The notes beneath the pieces were generated by a model. The model ran no database searches, was not told where the DNA came from, and was given only the letters and a program-made list of their open reading frames with translations. Positions 51,791 through 60,348 of a stretch of DNA of 64,000 bases are shown here, in pieces. The DNA is taken from NCBI GenBank assembly GCA_030682715.1, contig JAUXNQ010000037.1, positions 1 to 64,000 on the forward strand, read 5' to 3'. Numbering within the stretch: position 1 is the first letter of the stretch; every line of letters begins with the position of its first letter. The DNA comes from Methylotenera sp. (GTDB lineage: Bacteria > Pseudomonadota > Gammaproteobacteria > Burkholderiales > Methylophilaceae). A program made the position numbers and the translations under genes.

Positions 51791-51818
51791 GGTGTGCAGG
51801 ATGTCAATCCTGCACACC
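51791..51818 (+). other. 12-bp perfect hairpin after hemN
   Basis: GGTGTGCAGGAT-GTCA-ATCCTGCACACC begins about 24 bp after the hemN stop. There is no T-run, so it may be a processing or stabilising hairpin more than a Rho-independent terminator. Confidence 0.6.
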
Positions 51819-51976
51819 CTATATCACCGTGACAATGCCATCACTCGCATCAAACCTTACTCTGGTAAATACTTATAACTTGCTTACCTAGGCTAAATAC
51901 AATGGATTATTGCCGCCCTATAAGCTTAAGTCCATGTCTAAAGTATAGCTGCTCCCAAAAATAAAGGCATGGCTTG

Positions 51977-52053
51977 GAGCGCAATTCATTGTTCGAATAA
52001 ATAAATGATTGATTGTTGTTTGTGACACAGCATTCGCGCAATGAATTGCGCTC
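51977..52053. repeat. inverted repeat GAGCGCAATTCATTG
   Basis: Two exact 15-bp arms (51977-51991 and 52039-52053) enclose 47 bp of AT-rich sequence. The arrangement resembles other small extragenic palindromic elements. Confidence 0.65.
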
Positions 52054-52103
52054 GTACGGCTTACGCACCACTATCCAAAGCTCTTGAATTATTCTCATGA
52101 GTA

Positions 52104-52160
52104 CTGAGGTCTTAATCTACAAGTACTGCCATTATCTAGAGGATTAGTATAGGTACTCAG
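52104..52160. repeat. short dispersed repeat, copy 1
   Basis: This stretch, including aatctacaagtactgccatt and atctag, reappears in the opposite orientation at 55196-55255 with a few substitutions. It lies beside other palindromes and has no coding content. Confidence 0.65.
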
Positions 52161-52281
52161 TACAATCCCTTAAAGTATAGTTCCAAAAATCGCTACGCTA
52201 ATAAACACTTAAACAGTGCTACAACAAATTCACACAAGTTAAAGCGGTTTGATTAAAAAACCACTCATGTGAAATATAGAT

Positions 52282-52314
52282 AAAAAAAGCCCCTGCTACT
52301 ATGATAACAGGGGC
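52282..52314 (-). terminator. intrinsic terminator of ompW
   Basis: On the minus strand, stem GCCCCTG/CAGGGGC is followed directly by seven T. It lies about 65 bp after the ompW stop. Confidence 0.9.
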
Positions 52315-52378
52315 AAATGTGGAGCCTTAAAATCTTTGATTAAATTGTTTTAGTTTTAACGCATTGCAAGATTAGCAA

Positions 52379-53077
52379 TTAGAACTTTTTACCAAAACCA
52401 ACGCTTACTACTAATGGATCGATATCTAAGTTATCGATTTTTCTGTAGCCAGGAGCGCCAAGAACTGCTCCATCTAGTTTAACATCAGTATCAAACCAAA
52501 TTTTCTTTACATCAAAGTTAACTAACCAACCATCTTTTAAATTCACATCAAAACCCGCTTGAATTGCTGGACCCCAGCTATTACGGTCGATACGGATTGG
52601 AGCAATACCTTCATAATTTAAGCCATTATCCATTGCACGCACATAAGAAACACCAGCACCCACATATGGGTCAAAAGTTTGATCCGGGTTGAAGTGCCAT
52701 TGTGCTGTCAATGTAGGCGGCAACAAATTAACTTTACCAAGATCATGTTTAGTACCGTTACCAGATGATTTCACATCATGCTTAGTTCCTAGTGCCAATA
52801 TCAACTCAACAGCAATGTTTTTGGTGAAATAATATGAGATATCTAACTCAGGAATAGTATTACTATCCACTTCCAAATTTGCGGTGTTGCTACCATAAAG
52901 AGTATTTGCTAAAGTTGTACTGCCATAAGCAGCATTTGTCTTTTCACCTAACTTACTACTCTCAGATGGGTTAATATTTGTAGCACGTAAACGTACCACC
53001 CAATCACCTGCTTCAGCTTGCGCTAACATTGGGGCAAATACAGCAGCCATTGCTAAAACTAATACTGATTTTTTCAT
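52379..53077 (-). CDS. ompW: OmpW family outer membrane protein
   Basis: An eight-stranded outer-membrane barrel for small hydrophobic compounds, 232 residues from ATG 53077. That start gives a normal signal peptide (cleavage after AQA) and has GGAGAGTGG upstream; the frame to 53170 is too long. Family marks are GDWVVRLRATNINPSESS, IPELDISYYFTKNIAVELI and the C-terminal VSVGFGKKF, ending in Phe. An FNR box and a perfect -10 upstream predict induction at low oxygen, as known for enteric ompW. Confidence 0.93.
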   Translation of the reverse strand: MKKSVLVLAMAAVFAPMLAQAEAGDWVVRLRATNINPSESSKLGEKTNAAYGSTTLANTLYGSNTANLEVDSNTIPELDISYYFTKNIAVELILALGTKHDVKSSGNGTKHDLGKVNLLPPTLTAQWHFNPDQTFDPYVGAGVSYVRAMDNGLNYEGIAPIRIDRNSWGPAIQAGFDVNLKDGWLVNFDVKKIWFDTDVKLDGAVLGAPGYRKIDNLDIDPLVVSVGFGKKF

Positions 53078-53128
53078 CTTCCACTCTCCACTTAAAAATA
53101 AATTAACTAATGCAAATTCGATGGGTGA

Positions 53129-53170
53129 ATTATATTGAGCTAATTTTAGATTCAATTTGATTTGCATCAA
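53129..53170 (-). promoter_or_regulatory. FNR-dependent promoter of ompW
   Basis: A perfect FNR box TTGATGCAAATCAA (53157-53170, minus strand) and a perfect -10 TATAAT (53134-53129) are set so that the start point near 53122 is 41.5 bases from the box centre. This is textbook class II FNR spacing. The leader is about 45 bases. Confidence 0.9.
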
Positions 53171-53215
53171 GTGAAGCTGTGCTAAATTAAAGTTGTTGTT
53201 TTTTTACAACAGCCA

Positions 53216-54622
53216 TTAGTGATTTAGTGTGAATAAAGCAATAGACTCCACATGCGCGGTGTGTGGGAACATATTAATCACGCCAGCTGCTTTTAAGTGA
53301 TACCCTTTTTCATTGACCAACACACCAGCATCGCGCGCTAATGTGGCGGGGTTACAAGATACATAAACAATAGATTCTGGCTGATTGCTGGCATCTATTG
53401 ATTTAACCAACTCAAACGCCCCATCACGTGGTGGGTCAACCAACCATTTGTTAAAACGCCCTAAACCAGTTAAGGCTTCTGGTGTCATTTTAAACAAATC
53501 AGCCACGCCAAATTTAACGTGATTAATCTTATTTAACTGCGCACTTTCGTTTGCACGCTCTACTAAATTTGCAAGCCCTTCTAAACCCAACACTTGTGCG
53601 CCACTACGTGCAATAGGTAGCGTGAAATTACCAATCCCACAGAAGAAGTCAGCAATCTTCTCGTCCGCTTTTGGCGAGAGCAATTGCATTGCACGGCGAA
53701 TCATGACCTGATTAATCTGCGGGTTAACTTGCGTAAACTCATTAGGTTTAAACGGATATTTCAAATCAAATTCTGGCAGACTATAACTGAGTGCTGAGCC
53801 ATTTAAAGGGTAAAAAGGCTTAATGGTATCTGGCCCTTTGGTTTGCGTCCAAACCTGAACAGCATGATCATCAGCAAATGCTTTGAGCAGGATTTCATCC
53901 TGCTCTGTTAACGGCGCCATAATACGCAGAATCAACACAATGACAGACTTACCAGCTTGCACACTTTCATCTGGCTCAGTAGCATCTGGTTCAGTAACAT
54001 CTGGTTCACCCACCGCTAATTCGATTTGAGGTAATTTATCTCGAATACTTAATTGCACAATCAAATCTTGTAACGGTGCAATCAAGGCTGAAACTTCAGG
54101 GACTAGCACTTCACAACTATTCATATCCGCCACAAATCGTGTTGATTTTTCATTAAAACCAACCAACACACGTTGCTTCTTCTCCACATACTTAACACTT
54201 AAGCGCGCTTTATGGCGATAGCCCCAAGTTGGGCCGTAGAGTGGGGGGAGCATATTTTCGGCTTTTACCTTGCCAATATGCCACAAATCATTCTCAAGTA
54301 AACGCTGCTTTGTAGCGACCTGCGCTGCAAAATCTAAATGCTGCAACTTACATCCTCCACACAACCCAAAATGCGGGCACTTTGGTGTAACACGTTGATT
54401 GGATTGTTTTAACACCTCCACAACGTTTGCCACTTCATAACTCGGTTTAATCCGATGCGATTGAAAACTGACCTTTTCGCCTGGCAATGCACCATCAACA
54501 AAAATCGTTTTACCTTCTACATGGGTAACACCACGGCCTTCTTGGTCCAATGATTCAATCACCGCGGTTAAAATCGGTGCTGGTGTATTTTCAGCTTGTG
54601 CTTTATTTCGTCTTTTTCTCAT
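53216..54622 (-). CDS. rlmD: 23S rRNA (uracil(1939)-C(5))-methyltransferase
   Basis: An AdoMet-dependent RNA methyltransferase of 468 residues. An N-terminal TRAM domain (about 15-75, [20 protein letters not shown]) is followed by the iron-sulfur cysteines [15 protein letters not shown] and the methyltransferase core. The core has [15 protein letters not shown] for [12 protein letters not shown], and the catalytic Cys in [12 protein letters not shown]. An acidic insertion (about residues 205-222, with repeated EPDATEPDE-type residues) interrupts the central region. Confidence 0.93.
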   Translation of the reverse strand: MRKRRNKAQAENTPAPILTAVIESLDQEGRGVTHVEGKTIFVDGALPGEKVSFQSHRIKPSYEVANVVEVLKQSNQRVTPKCPHFGLCGGCKLQHLDFAAQVATKQRLLENDLWHIGKVKAENMLPPLYGPTWGYRHKARLSVKYVEKKQRVLVGFNEKSTRFVADMNSCEVLVPEVSALIAPLQDLIVQLSIRDKLPQIELAVGEPDVTEPDATEPDESVQAGKSVIVLILRIMAPLTEQDEILLKAFADDHAVQVWTQTKGPDTIKPFYPLNGSALSYSLPEFDLKYPFKPNEFTQVNPQINQVMIRRAMQLLSPKADEKIADFFCGIGNFTLPIARSGAQVLGLEGLANLVERANESAQLNKINHVKFGVADLFKMTPEALTGLGRFNKWLVDPPRDGAFELVKSIDASNQPESIVYVSCNPATLARDAGVLVNEKGYHLKAAGVINMFPHTAHVESIALFTLNH

Positions 54623-54723
54623 AGGCTAAATTTTACCGCAGAGCTTGTATTAGAGGAAATGATCTTATTTTGATAAACTTGATATTAATGCTTTAATTTC
54701 AATCAAACTTAAATAAATAAGAA

Positions 54724-55182
54724 ATGATTTCTCTCATGAATCTAAAAAGCTTCATTATCTTAATCGCATTGGCTGGAACTGCTACATTTCAACTCGCACA
54801 GGCATCTGAACAGCAAGTTCGCACCACAAAAAATGGTATTCAATACCTAACTGGCGGCATTGGTCATGAAGAAGTGATTGAAATGCGGCCACATGCGAAA
54901 AAATTTACACTGAACTTAATATTCTCAGAAGGTGAAGATGGACATTCTGCCACTGCGATTAACATTAATATCTACAATGATAAAAATGAGCTTGTCTTTA
55001 GATTGAAAGGCGCCAAGCCTATGCTTTACGTTAATTTACCAGCGGGGGTTTATACGATATTAGCAACGAATAATGGCGAAAAACTACGTCATCAATTAAC
55101 CATTGACGCTAGCCATAATCAAAAAATTATCCTGAACTGGAAAGAAGCGAGCCCAAGCAATATACCTGAAGAAAAACTTTAA
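54724..55182 (+). CDS. secreted protein of unknown function, beta-sandwich-like
   Basis: A 152-residue protein (148 if started at the second ATG, 54736). The signal peptide ends AQA before SEQQV. The mature part has short alternating hydrophobic strands and a LPAGVYTILATNNGEKLRHQ segment like carboxypeptidase-regulatory or transthyretin-like sandwiches. A periplasmic location is likely; the role is unknown. It is divergent from rlmD. Confidence 0.65.
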   Translation: MISLMNLKSFIILIALAGTATFQLAQASEQQVRTTKNGIQYLTGGIGHEEVIEMRPHAKKFTLNLIFSEGEDGHSATAININIYNDKNELVFRLKGAKPMLYVNLPAGVYTILATNNGEKLRHQLTIDASHNQKIILNWKEASPSNIPEEKL

Positions 55183-55195
55183 ACAACCAAGTCAG

Positions 55196-55436
55196 AATTA
55201 TTGCCTGCTATAGCTAGTCCGCTAGATAATGGCAGTATTTGTAGATTGAAGCCTCAACGCTCACCATCGTCATTCCCGCATACGACTTCACATGTGCTTT
55301 AGCACTTAGTGAATCGGAGTGCCTGTGGTGCGTAGGCGGGAATCCAGACTGCGTGAATACTAGTTTTTTTACAATAAACTACCATTCGTGACCATCACCT
55401 TGACTGGATACCAGCCTGCGCTGGTATGACGTTATT
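55196..55436. repeat. composite intergenic repeat block
   Basis: Three parts: 55196-55255 is the inverted partner of 52104-52160. ATTCCCGC (55272) and GCGGGAAT (55336) form the widespread CGTCATTCCCGC...GCGGGAATCCAG palindrome, with gtgctttagcac inside. At 55408-55427 ATACCAGC/GCTGGTAT makes a further hairpin. No gene is inside; the M48 reading frame extends into it only by chance. Confidence 0.75.
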
Positions 55437-55512
55437 TGTGAGATTAACTATAGGTAAAATAGAAATTAAACTGCACTATCAAAAAATCAATAAAAACCAT
55501 AAGGAAATCAAC

Positions 55513-56589
55513 GTGTTTTTGAATAAATTATTGCTAACCATCGCTGCTTTAATGCTTATTGGATGTGCCGCACCACAAACTCGAGCACCGATTGCTAATA
55601 ACGAGACCACCAACGCTGAGGCGAAGAAACAACAAGAACTTGTAGTTGAAGATTACATGAGTAATTATAAAAAACTACAAAATGTTGCTTCACGGATTAT
55701 TACCAACGGTAGCGACTTATGTGGGAATAAAACCTCAGGTTATTATGGATTTAATTATTGGAATCAAGATGGTTTTAAACCCGCATGGAAAGAGGTCACT
55801 AAATCTAAATTTGGTTTAGATGAGCGTTTTAAAATTCTGCATGTCGTTGAAAGATCTCCTGCTGAAAGAGCTACGCTAAAAGAAGGCGATGTTTTAGTTT
55901 CCATCAATCACTGGCTGGTGCCAATTGGCAAAGATGCAGATAAGCAATTAGCACAAAAACTAGCAGAACAAGCGAAAAGTCTATCCCCAGTAGAAATGTC
56001 AGTATTAAGGGATGGTACAGAACATAAAGTATCTATCACGCCAGTAAAATCCTGTGACTTTCAAGTACATCTAGCGCCAGACGACACTAAGAATGCTTAT
56101 GCAGATGGTAAAAACATCGTGGTTTATAAAGGGCTAATGGACTTCTTTAAAACCGATGAAGAGATGGCATTAGTCGTTAGCCATGAGCTTGCTCACAATG
56201 CCATGCAACACATTGATGCAAAAAAGAAGAACGCTACTGTAGGTGGGATATTTGGTTTACTGCTTGATATAGCCGCAGCCACTGCTGGCGTTAACACAAA
56301 TGGTGACTTTAGCAGATTGGGCGCTGGCATGGCTGGCAACGCATACTCTGTTGAGTTTGAACAAGAAGCCGACTACGTTGGCTTATATATCATGCAAAAA
56401 GCTGGCTTTAATATCGATAACGCTGCTGGCTTTTGGAGAAGAATGGCAATTAATAACTCACAAGCAATCACCACAAAATCTTCTCACCCTACAACACCTG
56501 AGCGGTTTGTCGCGATTGAAGAAACTGTGAAAGAAATTAAAGGAAAGCTTGAAAAAGGCGCTCCGCTAAATCCCGAGTTAAAGAAATAG
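55513..56589 (+). CDS. M48-family metalloprotease lipoprotein with PDZ domain
   Basis: About 358 residues from GTG 55513, which has AAGGAAA 6 bases upstream and gives a clean lipoprotein signal (LLTIAALMLIGC, lipobox LIGC). A PDZ domain lies at about 105-180 (ERSPAERATLKEGDVLVSIN). The zinc protease domain follows with the HExxH motif in VVSHELAHNAMQH and the third ligand Glu in EFEQEADYVGLYIM. It probably acts in periplasmic protein quality control at the outer membrane. Its 3' end is part of a 20-bp tandem repeat. Confidence 0.88.
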   Translation: MFLNKLLLTIAALMLIGCAAPQTRAPIANNETTNAEAKKQQELVVEDYMSNYKKLQNVASRIITNGSDLCGNKTSGYYGFNYWNQDGFKPAWKEVTKSKFGLDERFKILHVVERSPAERATLKEGDVLVSINHWLVPIGKDADKQLAQKLAEQAKSLSPVEMSVLRDGTEHKVSITPVKSCDFQVHLAPDDTKNAYADGKNIVVYKGLMDFFKTDEEMALVVSHELAHNAMQHIDAKKKNATVGGIFGLLLDIAAATAGVNTNGDFSRLGAGMAGNAYSVEFEQEADYVGLYIMQKAGFNIDNAAGFWRRMAINNSQAITTKSSHPTTPERFVAIEETVKEIKGKLEKGAPLNPELKK

Positions 56590-56640
56590 GTCCTGGGTTA
56601 AAGAAATAGGTCCTGAGTTAAAGAAGTAAACCCTAAGTTA
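56575..56640. repeat. 20-bp tandem repeat spanning the M48 stop codon
   Basis: About three copies of GAGTTAAAGAAATAGGTCCT with drift in later units. The first copy holds the last codons and TAG stop of the protease gene, so the others are duplicated gene ends downstream of the stop. Confidence 0.8.
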
Positions 56641-56680
56641 AGTAGTAATGAGGGCTTACTTAACGCTTTATCATGGTGCG

Positions 56681-57454
56681 CTATTTCCACGCCGCTAGGA
56701 ACTCTGTCCAATGCGGCGCGATATAGCCTGATAAAGTATCCCGTACTAAATTAACTTCTGCTTCATAAGCTTCTGCCGTCAAGTGGCCGCGCATGAGCTG
56801 AAAACGTAAAAAAACCAGATGCGTGTTGGCTACGTCTGTTTCACAATAATCTCTAATTTCCGCAATCTTCCCAGCCTTGTAGGCATCCCAGACTTTACTG
56901 CCGTCCATCCCTAACTTACCAGGGAATCCACACAGTTTTGCCAAATCATCTAATGGCGCATTAGCACGCGCATTAAACATGGCCATTACATCCATCAAAT
57001 CTAAATGACGGGTGTGATAACGGCTAATATAATTGTTCCACTTAAACTCTTTGTCGTCTTCGCCTAAATCCCAATAACGGCTCGCGTTAATCCCATGGAT
57101 TAGCCCGCGATAATGCAACACTGGCAAATCAAACCCACTCCCATTCCAAGAGATAATCTGTGGCGTGTACTTTTCTATCCCATCAAAAAAACGCTGGATA
57201 ATTTCCGCCTCAGATGAATCAGGGTCGCCAAGCGTCCATACTTTAAACTGCTTACCCTCACGCAATGCGCATGAAATAGCACAAATTCGATGCTGGTGCA
57301 GTGGCAAAAATTCAGTACCATTTTGTTGGCGCCGTTGATGCAGTGCAACATTGGCAACATCTTCATCAGAGGTGTTCGCGGGTAAGTCTAGTAAAGTGCG
57401 TAAACCATCTGTATCTGGAATGGTTTCGATATCAAAAACTAAAGTAGGAGTCAT
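56681..57454 (-). CDS. PolB-type predicted 3'-5' exonuclease
   Basis: A 257-residue DEDD-superfamily nuclease related to the proofreading domain of DNA polymerase II. Exo I is VFDIETIPD, Exo II is ISWNGSGFDLPVLHYRG, and Exo III is RDYCETDVANTHLV (YxxxD). All four metal acids are present. The substrate is unknown. It is a stand-alone domain with no polymerase nearby. It lies 50 bp after the ydbL-like gene and may share its transcript. Confidence 0.87.
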   Translation of the reverse strand: MTPTLVFDIETIPDTDGLRTLLDLPANTSDEDVANVALHQRRQQNGTEFLPLHQHRICAISCALREGKQFKVWTLGDPDSSEAEIIQRFFDGIEKYTPQIISWNGSGFDLPVLHYRGLIHGINASRYWDLGEDDKEFKWNNYISRYHTRHLDLMDVMAMFNARANAPLDDLAKLCGFPGKLGMDGSKVWDAYKAGKIAEIRDYCETDVANTHLVFLRFQLMRGHLTAEAYEAEVNLVRDTLSGYIAPHWTEFLAAWK

Positions 57455-57504
57455 GGCTAGGGCTTTATTAAAATCTCAGGAGACGCGGAATAAATGAATC
57501 TCAA

Positions 57505-57921
57505 CTATTTTTGCGTCCATCCACCTGCACCCTGCACCCACCATCCGCCTTGTGCTTTATCAATCCAACGGCTCGCAAAAGTGCTTTGAATTTCAGCTTG
57601 CCACTCTGGATGACCATTGGCTGTGGCGATTTCTTTGTAAAGTTTGGCACGGTCAGCATTTTCAGCTGTCACTACGCCATTGAGTGAAGCGCGATCTTTT
57701 AACGGCACTGCGTTAGCATCACGTACAGCAACCATGCCGTCTTTGGTTAAGCCAACAGCCCCACTTGCATAATGTGGCGCAAGCTGTGTATGGCGAGATT
57801 GCATACTGCCCTTAATGGCTGAAATCGCTGGCGTATTAACCTCAAGGTCTGCCGCAGCAACTACCATCTGGCTTGCAAACATTGCGCCTATTAACAACAA
57901 ACTGAATAACATTCTTTTCAT
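57505..57921 (-). CDS. ydbL: YdbL-like DUF1318 periplasmic protein
   Basis: About 138 residues from ATG 57921, which has AAAGGA upstream and starts a signal peptide (MKRMLFSLLLIGAMFAS..., cleavage near VVAAA). The DUF1318 pattern is seen in GLTKDGMVAVRDANAVPLKD and RAKLYKEIATANGHPEW. The tail is Gly/Trp-rich (GGWWVQGAGGWTQK). In E. coli, ydbL sits with ydbH and ynbE and helps YnbE function in lipid transport. The same three-gene order holds here. Confidence 0.85.
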   Translation of the reverse strand: MKRMLFSLLLIGAMFASQMVVAAADLEVNTPAISAIKGSMQSRHTQLAPHYASGAVGLTKDGMVAVRDANAVPLKDRASLNGVVTAENADRAKLYKEIATANGHPEWQAEIQSTFASRWIDKAQGGWWVQGAGGWTQK

Positions 57922-58028
57922 GATCATTCCTTTAACTGGATTATTTATTTTGCTCAAACTCATGTTTAAAGTGAGTTTTTTCAAGCTAAGCAACTTAGCT
58001 TAAGCGCTATATTTCTTAGGCGCTATAT

Positions 58029-58205
58029 CTACTTAGGCTCTACCGTATTGGTGCTTGGTTTCTCTGCACCATTTTTAAGTTGCCAAACATCATCAATAAT
58101 TTTATCTGCTGCTTTTTCTGCCGCAGCTGCAGGAAAATAAATATTAATAGTGACACAAGCAGGTAAGGCGCATGCCATCGCCAAAGCGATCGTCCAATTT
58201 TTCAT
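58029..58205 (-). CDS. ynbE: small lipoprotein, YnbE-like
   Basis: A 58-residue lipoprotein from ATG 58205 with AAAGGA upstream. The signal ends at CVTINIYFP, with Leu-Pro-Ala before the Cys (atypical -2 Pro). The rest is short: AAEKAADKIIDDVWQ, then a polar tail. YnbE of E. coli is an outer-membrane lipoprotein that stacks onto the end of YdbH. Identity is based on size, lipid signal and position between ydbH and ydbL, so it is less sure than its neighbours. Confidence 0.7.
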   Translation of the reverse strand: MKNWTIALAMACALPACVTINIYFPAAAAEKAADKIIDDVWQLKNGAEKPSTNTVEPK

Positions 58206-58497
58206 TACCAAATCCTTTATGATTTAATGTGTTGCTTTAAAACGAATTAAACCTAGTGAGAACTTTAAACAAAGTAGGTTTAACCTTAAAAACTTACAAT
58301 TTCATTTCGAGTAAAACTATCCTCGTGAATCATTAAACTCAATTAGGTTTAAATTAAACAACTTAAATTAAACAAAGCCCCAACTCACCTAGCGCTAGCG
58401 TTCACTTAAAGTGCCACACCTACACAACTATGGTCTATTAGTTATCGTCTACTTAGTTTATGATTTACCTATCTTAATAGATTACTTAATTTATAAA
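58206..58497. other. 292-bp gap between ydbH and ynbE
   Basis: AT-rich, no gene. It contains three AGGTTTAA-type boxes in both orientations and a small ctagcgctag palindrome near 58391-58400. It may hold a separate promoter for ynbE-ydbL. Confidence 0.45.
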
Positions 58498-60336
58498 TTA
58501 CTCAATGACAGCCTTACTATTGCCACCTGTCACACGCTTCACCCGCGCTAACAACTCACTCCAGCCGACTGTTTGATTGTACCCCATCACTGTAATTGCA
58601 GGGATACCACTTCCTTTAACGATGATATACCCCTGTGCGGTTGACTCAACGCCGCCCATTTCACAAATATCGTTGCGTAATCGACAGCTTAATCCCATTT
58701 TTCCATAATTAAACTGCTTAAAAAATCGTAAAAAACTGCGTTGCACAGCCGCGGCTGCACCACCGCCACCTAAAGCTGAAATATTTTCTACCGCACGTTG
58801 TGAGATTTTTTTAGGATATTTTCCTGGGCTACTTTGCACGATGGCATCAAAAGTCACTGGCTTCCAGTTTTGTAGTTCTAAGGCTTTAATATCACCATCT
58901 AACTTACCTTCAATTGCGCCAAACGAGAATGTTCTCGTTAGCTCACCTAAATCCAGGTTTCTAAGGGCTATCTCCGCATTCAACTTTGGGGCGATTCCCA
59001 ATGGCGTCTGCATCGTCAGCTGGGTTACTGTTGCTGTACCGTTAAACACATGTAGCACCATACTGCCATCCGTAGTCAATATGCCTCCGCTATACGTCAC
59101 TAAGGGAATTTCAGCAGAGGCTTTACCTAGCATACGCGGCAGCTTGAGCTGTGTTGTAAAGTCCGACATCGATATCGGCTCTAACTTTGCGCTGAGATGC
59201 CAATACCACTCATCACGAATACGTGCTGCGGACACGTTAGATAAACTCAAGGCGCCATCCAGCAACGGTAGCCGTATATTAGGCGCCGTCAGCGAGAAAC
59301 GATTCACCTCAGCATTAATCTGAGTTTTGCCTAAAGGTAAGTTGAGCAAGCTTCCGTGATCGTAACTTAACTGCACAGGGTTAGATGCCTCATAGCTCCA
59401 TGGAATATTGGCATTTAGCTGATAAAACGCAAACTTGTTATTAATATCTACAATATCAACATGATTGAGTTTTAGTGCAAATGATTGTAACTCTGCATTT
59501 TTCATTTTAAGCGCCAATGCTGCATCACCTTCAATCGTGGCGTTGTTAAAAGCAGTGTTGCCTAACAATGGCTTAAACAGTAAAGGATAAGCTGCACTCA
59601 GATTTAGTTTTGGTAGCGTGGCGTTTAAATCAAGCAATTTAGCGTCACTTAGACGTATAACCCCGTCTAGATCTAACTCGCCCACCCGATTTATTTTTAA
59701 ATGCGCATGGTTAACATGTAGCATGTCGTCTTTCAGGGTGCCGCTGGCAGCCACCGTATGGCCACCACTTTCTATATAAAACGGCTGCCAGAATACTTCG
59801 CCAGTTTGCCAATCCAGAGAAGTCTGCCATTGCCAACCTTGTGCTTCCTGCTTTAACGCAACAGTGAGTGTGCCATTTAGTTTTTCTGCTGCATGTAATC
59901 CAGCCTCATCACTAAAGCTCGCACCTTTTAAGTGAAGGACTGCATTCAAATCCAGTTGATTTCGATTAAATAAGCGATTGATTTCTAAATTAAAAGGCAA
60001 ATCCACGCGCGTACCTTTTAATCGCCCATTGATGCAACGCGCTTCAACTGCATTAAGGCTTTGGGGATTAAGGCTCTTGGGTAAATCGCAAGCTAAATCA
60101 AACTGCATCCAATCTTCAGGCTTAATCTGTACATTCGCCTTTGCAGGCTTGAATGCAGCATGTAACTTGACCGTAGGCTTGGGCTGATTCAGGCGAACTA
60201 TTAAGGCGATATCTTTGGCATCTCCCATCGCATGCTCAACTCGTGCTGCGCTGATGGAGATTTCAGAAACCGCATATGCAAAAACGCTATAACTAACTAA
60301 ACAAAAGAAACTAACAAGGCGGCTTAGAGCGTTCAT
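58498..60336 (-). CDS. ydbH: YdbH-like AsmA-family envelope protein
   Basis: A 612-residue secreted or anchored protein (signal peptide 1-22) made of repeated beta-strand sequence, as in AsmA-like lipid bridges. The C-terminal part, with VENISALGGGGAAAAVQRSFL, YGKMGLSCRLRNDICEMGG and GYIIVKGSGIPAITVMGYNQ, is typical of the YdbH family. In E. coli YdbH, TamB and YhdP share phospholipid transport to the outer membrane. It is shorter than E. coli YdbH (about 880). It starts 12 bp after cysM ends. Confidence 0.85.
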   Translation of the reverse strand: MNALSRLVSFFCLVSYSVFAYAVSEISISAARVEHAMGDAKDIALIVRLNQPKPTVKLHAAFKPAKANVQIKPEDWMQFDLACDLPKSLNPQSLNAVEARCINGRLKGTRVDLPFNLEINRLFNRNQLDLNAVLHLKGASFSDEAGLHAAEKLNGTLTVALKQEAQGWQWQTSLDWQTGEVFWQPFYIESGGHTVAASGTLKDDMLHVNHAHLKINRVGELDLDGVIRLSDAKLLDLNATLPKLNLSAAYPLLFKPLLGNTAFNNATIEGDAALALKMKNAELQSFALKLNHVDIVDINNKFAFYQLNANIPWSYEASNPVQLSYDHGSLLNLPLGKTQINAEVNRFSLTAPNIRLPLLDGALSLSNVSAARIRDEWYWHLSAKLEPISMSDFTTQLKLPRMLGKASAEIPLVTYSGGILTTDGSMVLHVFNGTATVTQLTMQTPLGIAPKLNAEIALRNLDLGELTRTFSFGAIEGKLDGDIKALELQNWKPVTFDAIVQSSPGKYPKKISQRAVENISALGGGGAAAAVQRSFLRFFKQFNYGKMGLSCRLRNDICEMGGVESTAQGYIIVKGSGIPAITVMGYNQTVGWSELLARVKRVTGGNSKAVIE

Positions 60337-60348
60337 CTCACGATTAAA

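Larger units (their letters stand above)
51768..52378. other. gene-free 611-bp region with several inverted repeats
   Basis: No convincing gene. It contains a 12-bp perfect hairpin at 51791-51818 (GGTGTGCAGGAT/ATCCTGCACACC, loop GTCA) just after hemN. A 15-bp perfect inverted repeat lies at 51977-51991 and 52039-52053. A stretch at 52104-52160 recurs inverted at 55196-55255. The ompW terminator closes the region. It looks like a site of accumulated small repeats. Confidence 0.65.

Noticed and set aside
57478-57495. Solo end of the MITE-like repeat near the exonuclease start (acgcggaataaatg)
   Set aside because: Only about 11 bases match the terminal motif, with no second end or internal sequence; chance is a sufficient explanation.
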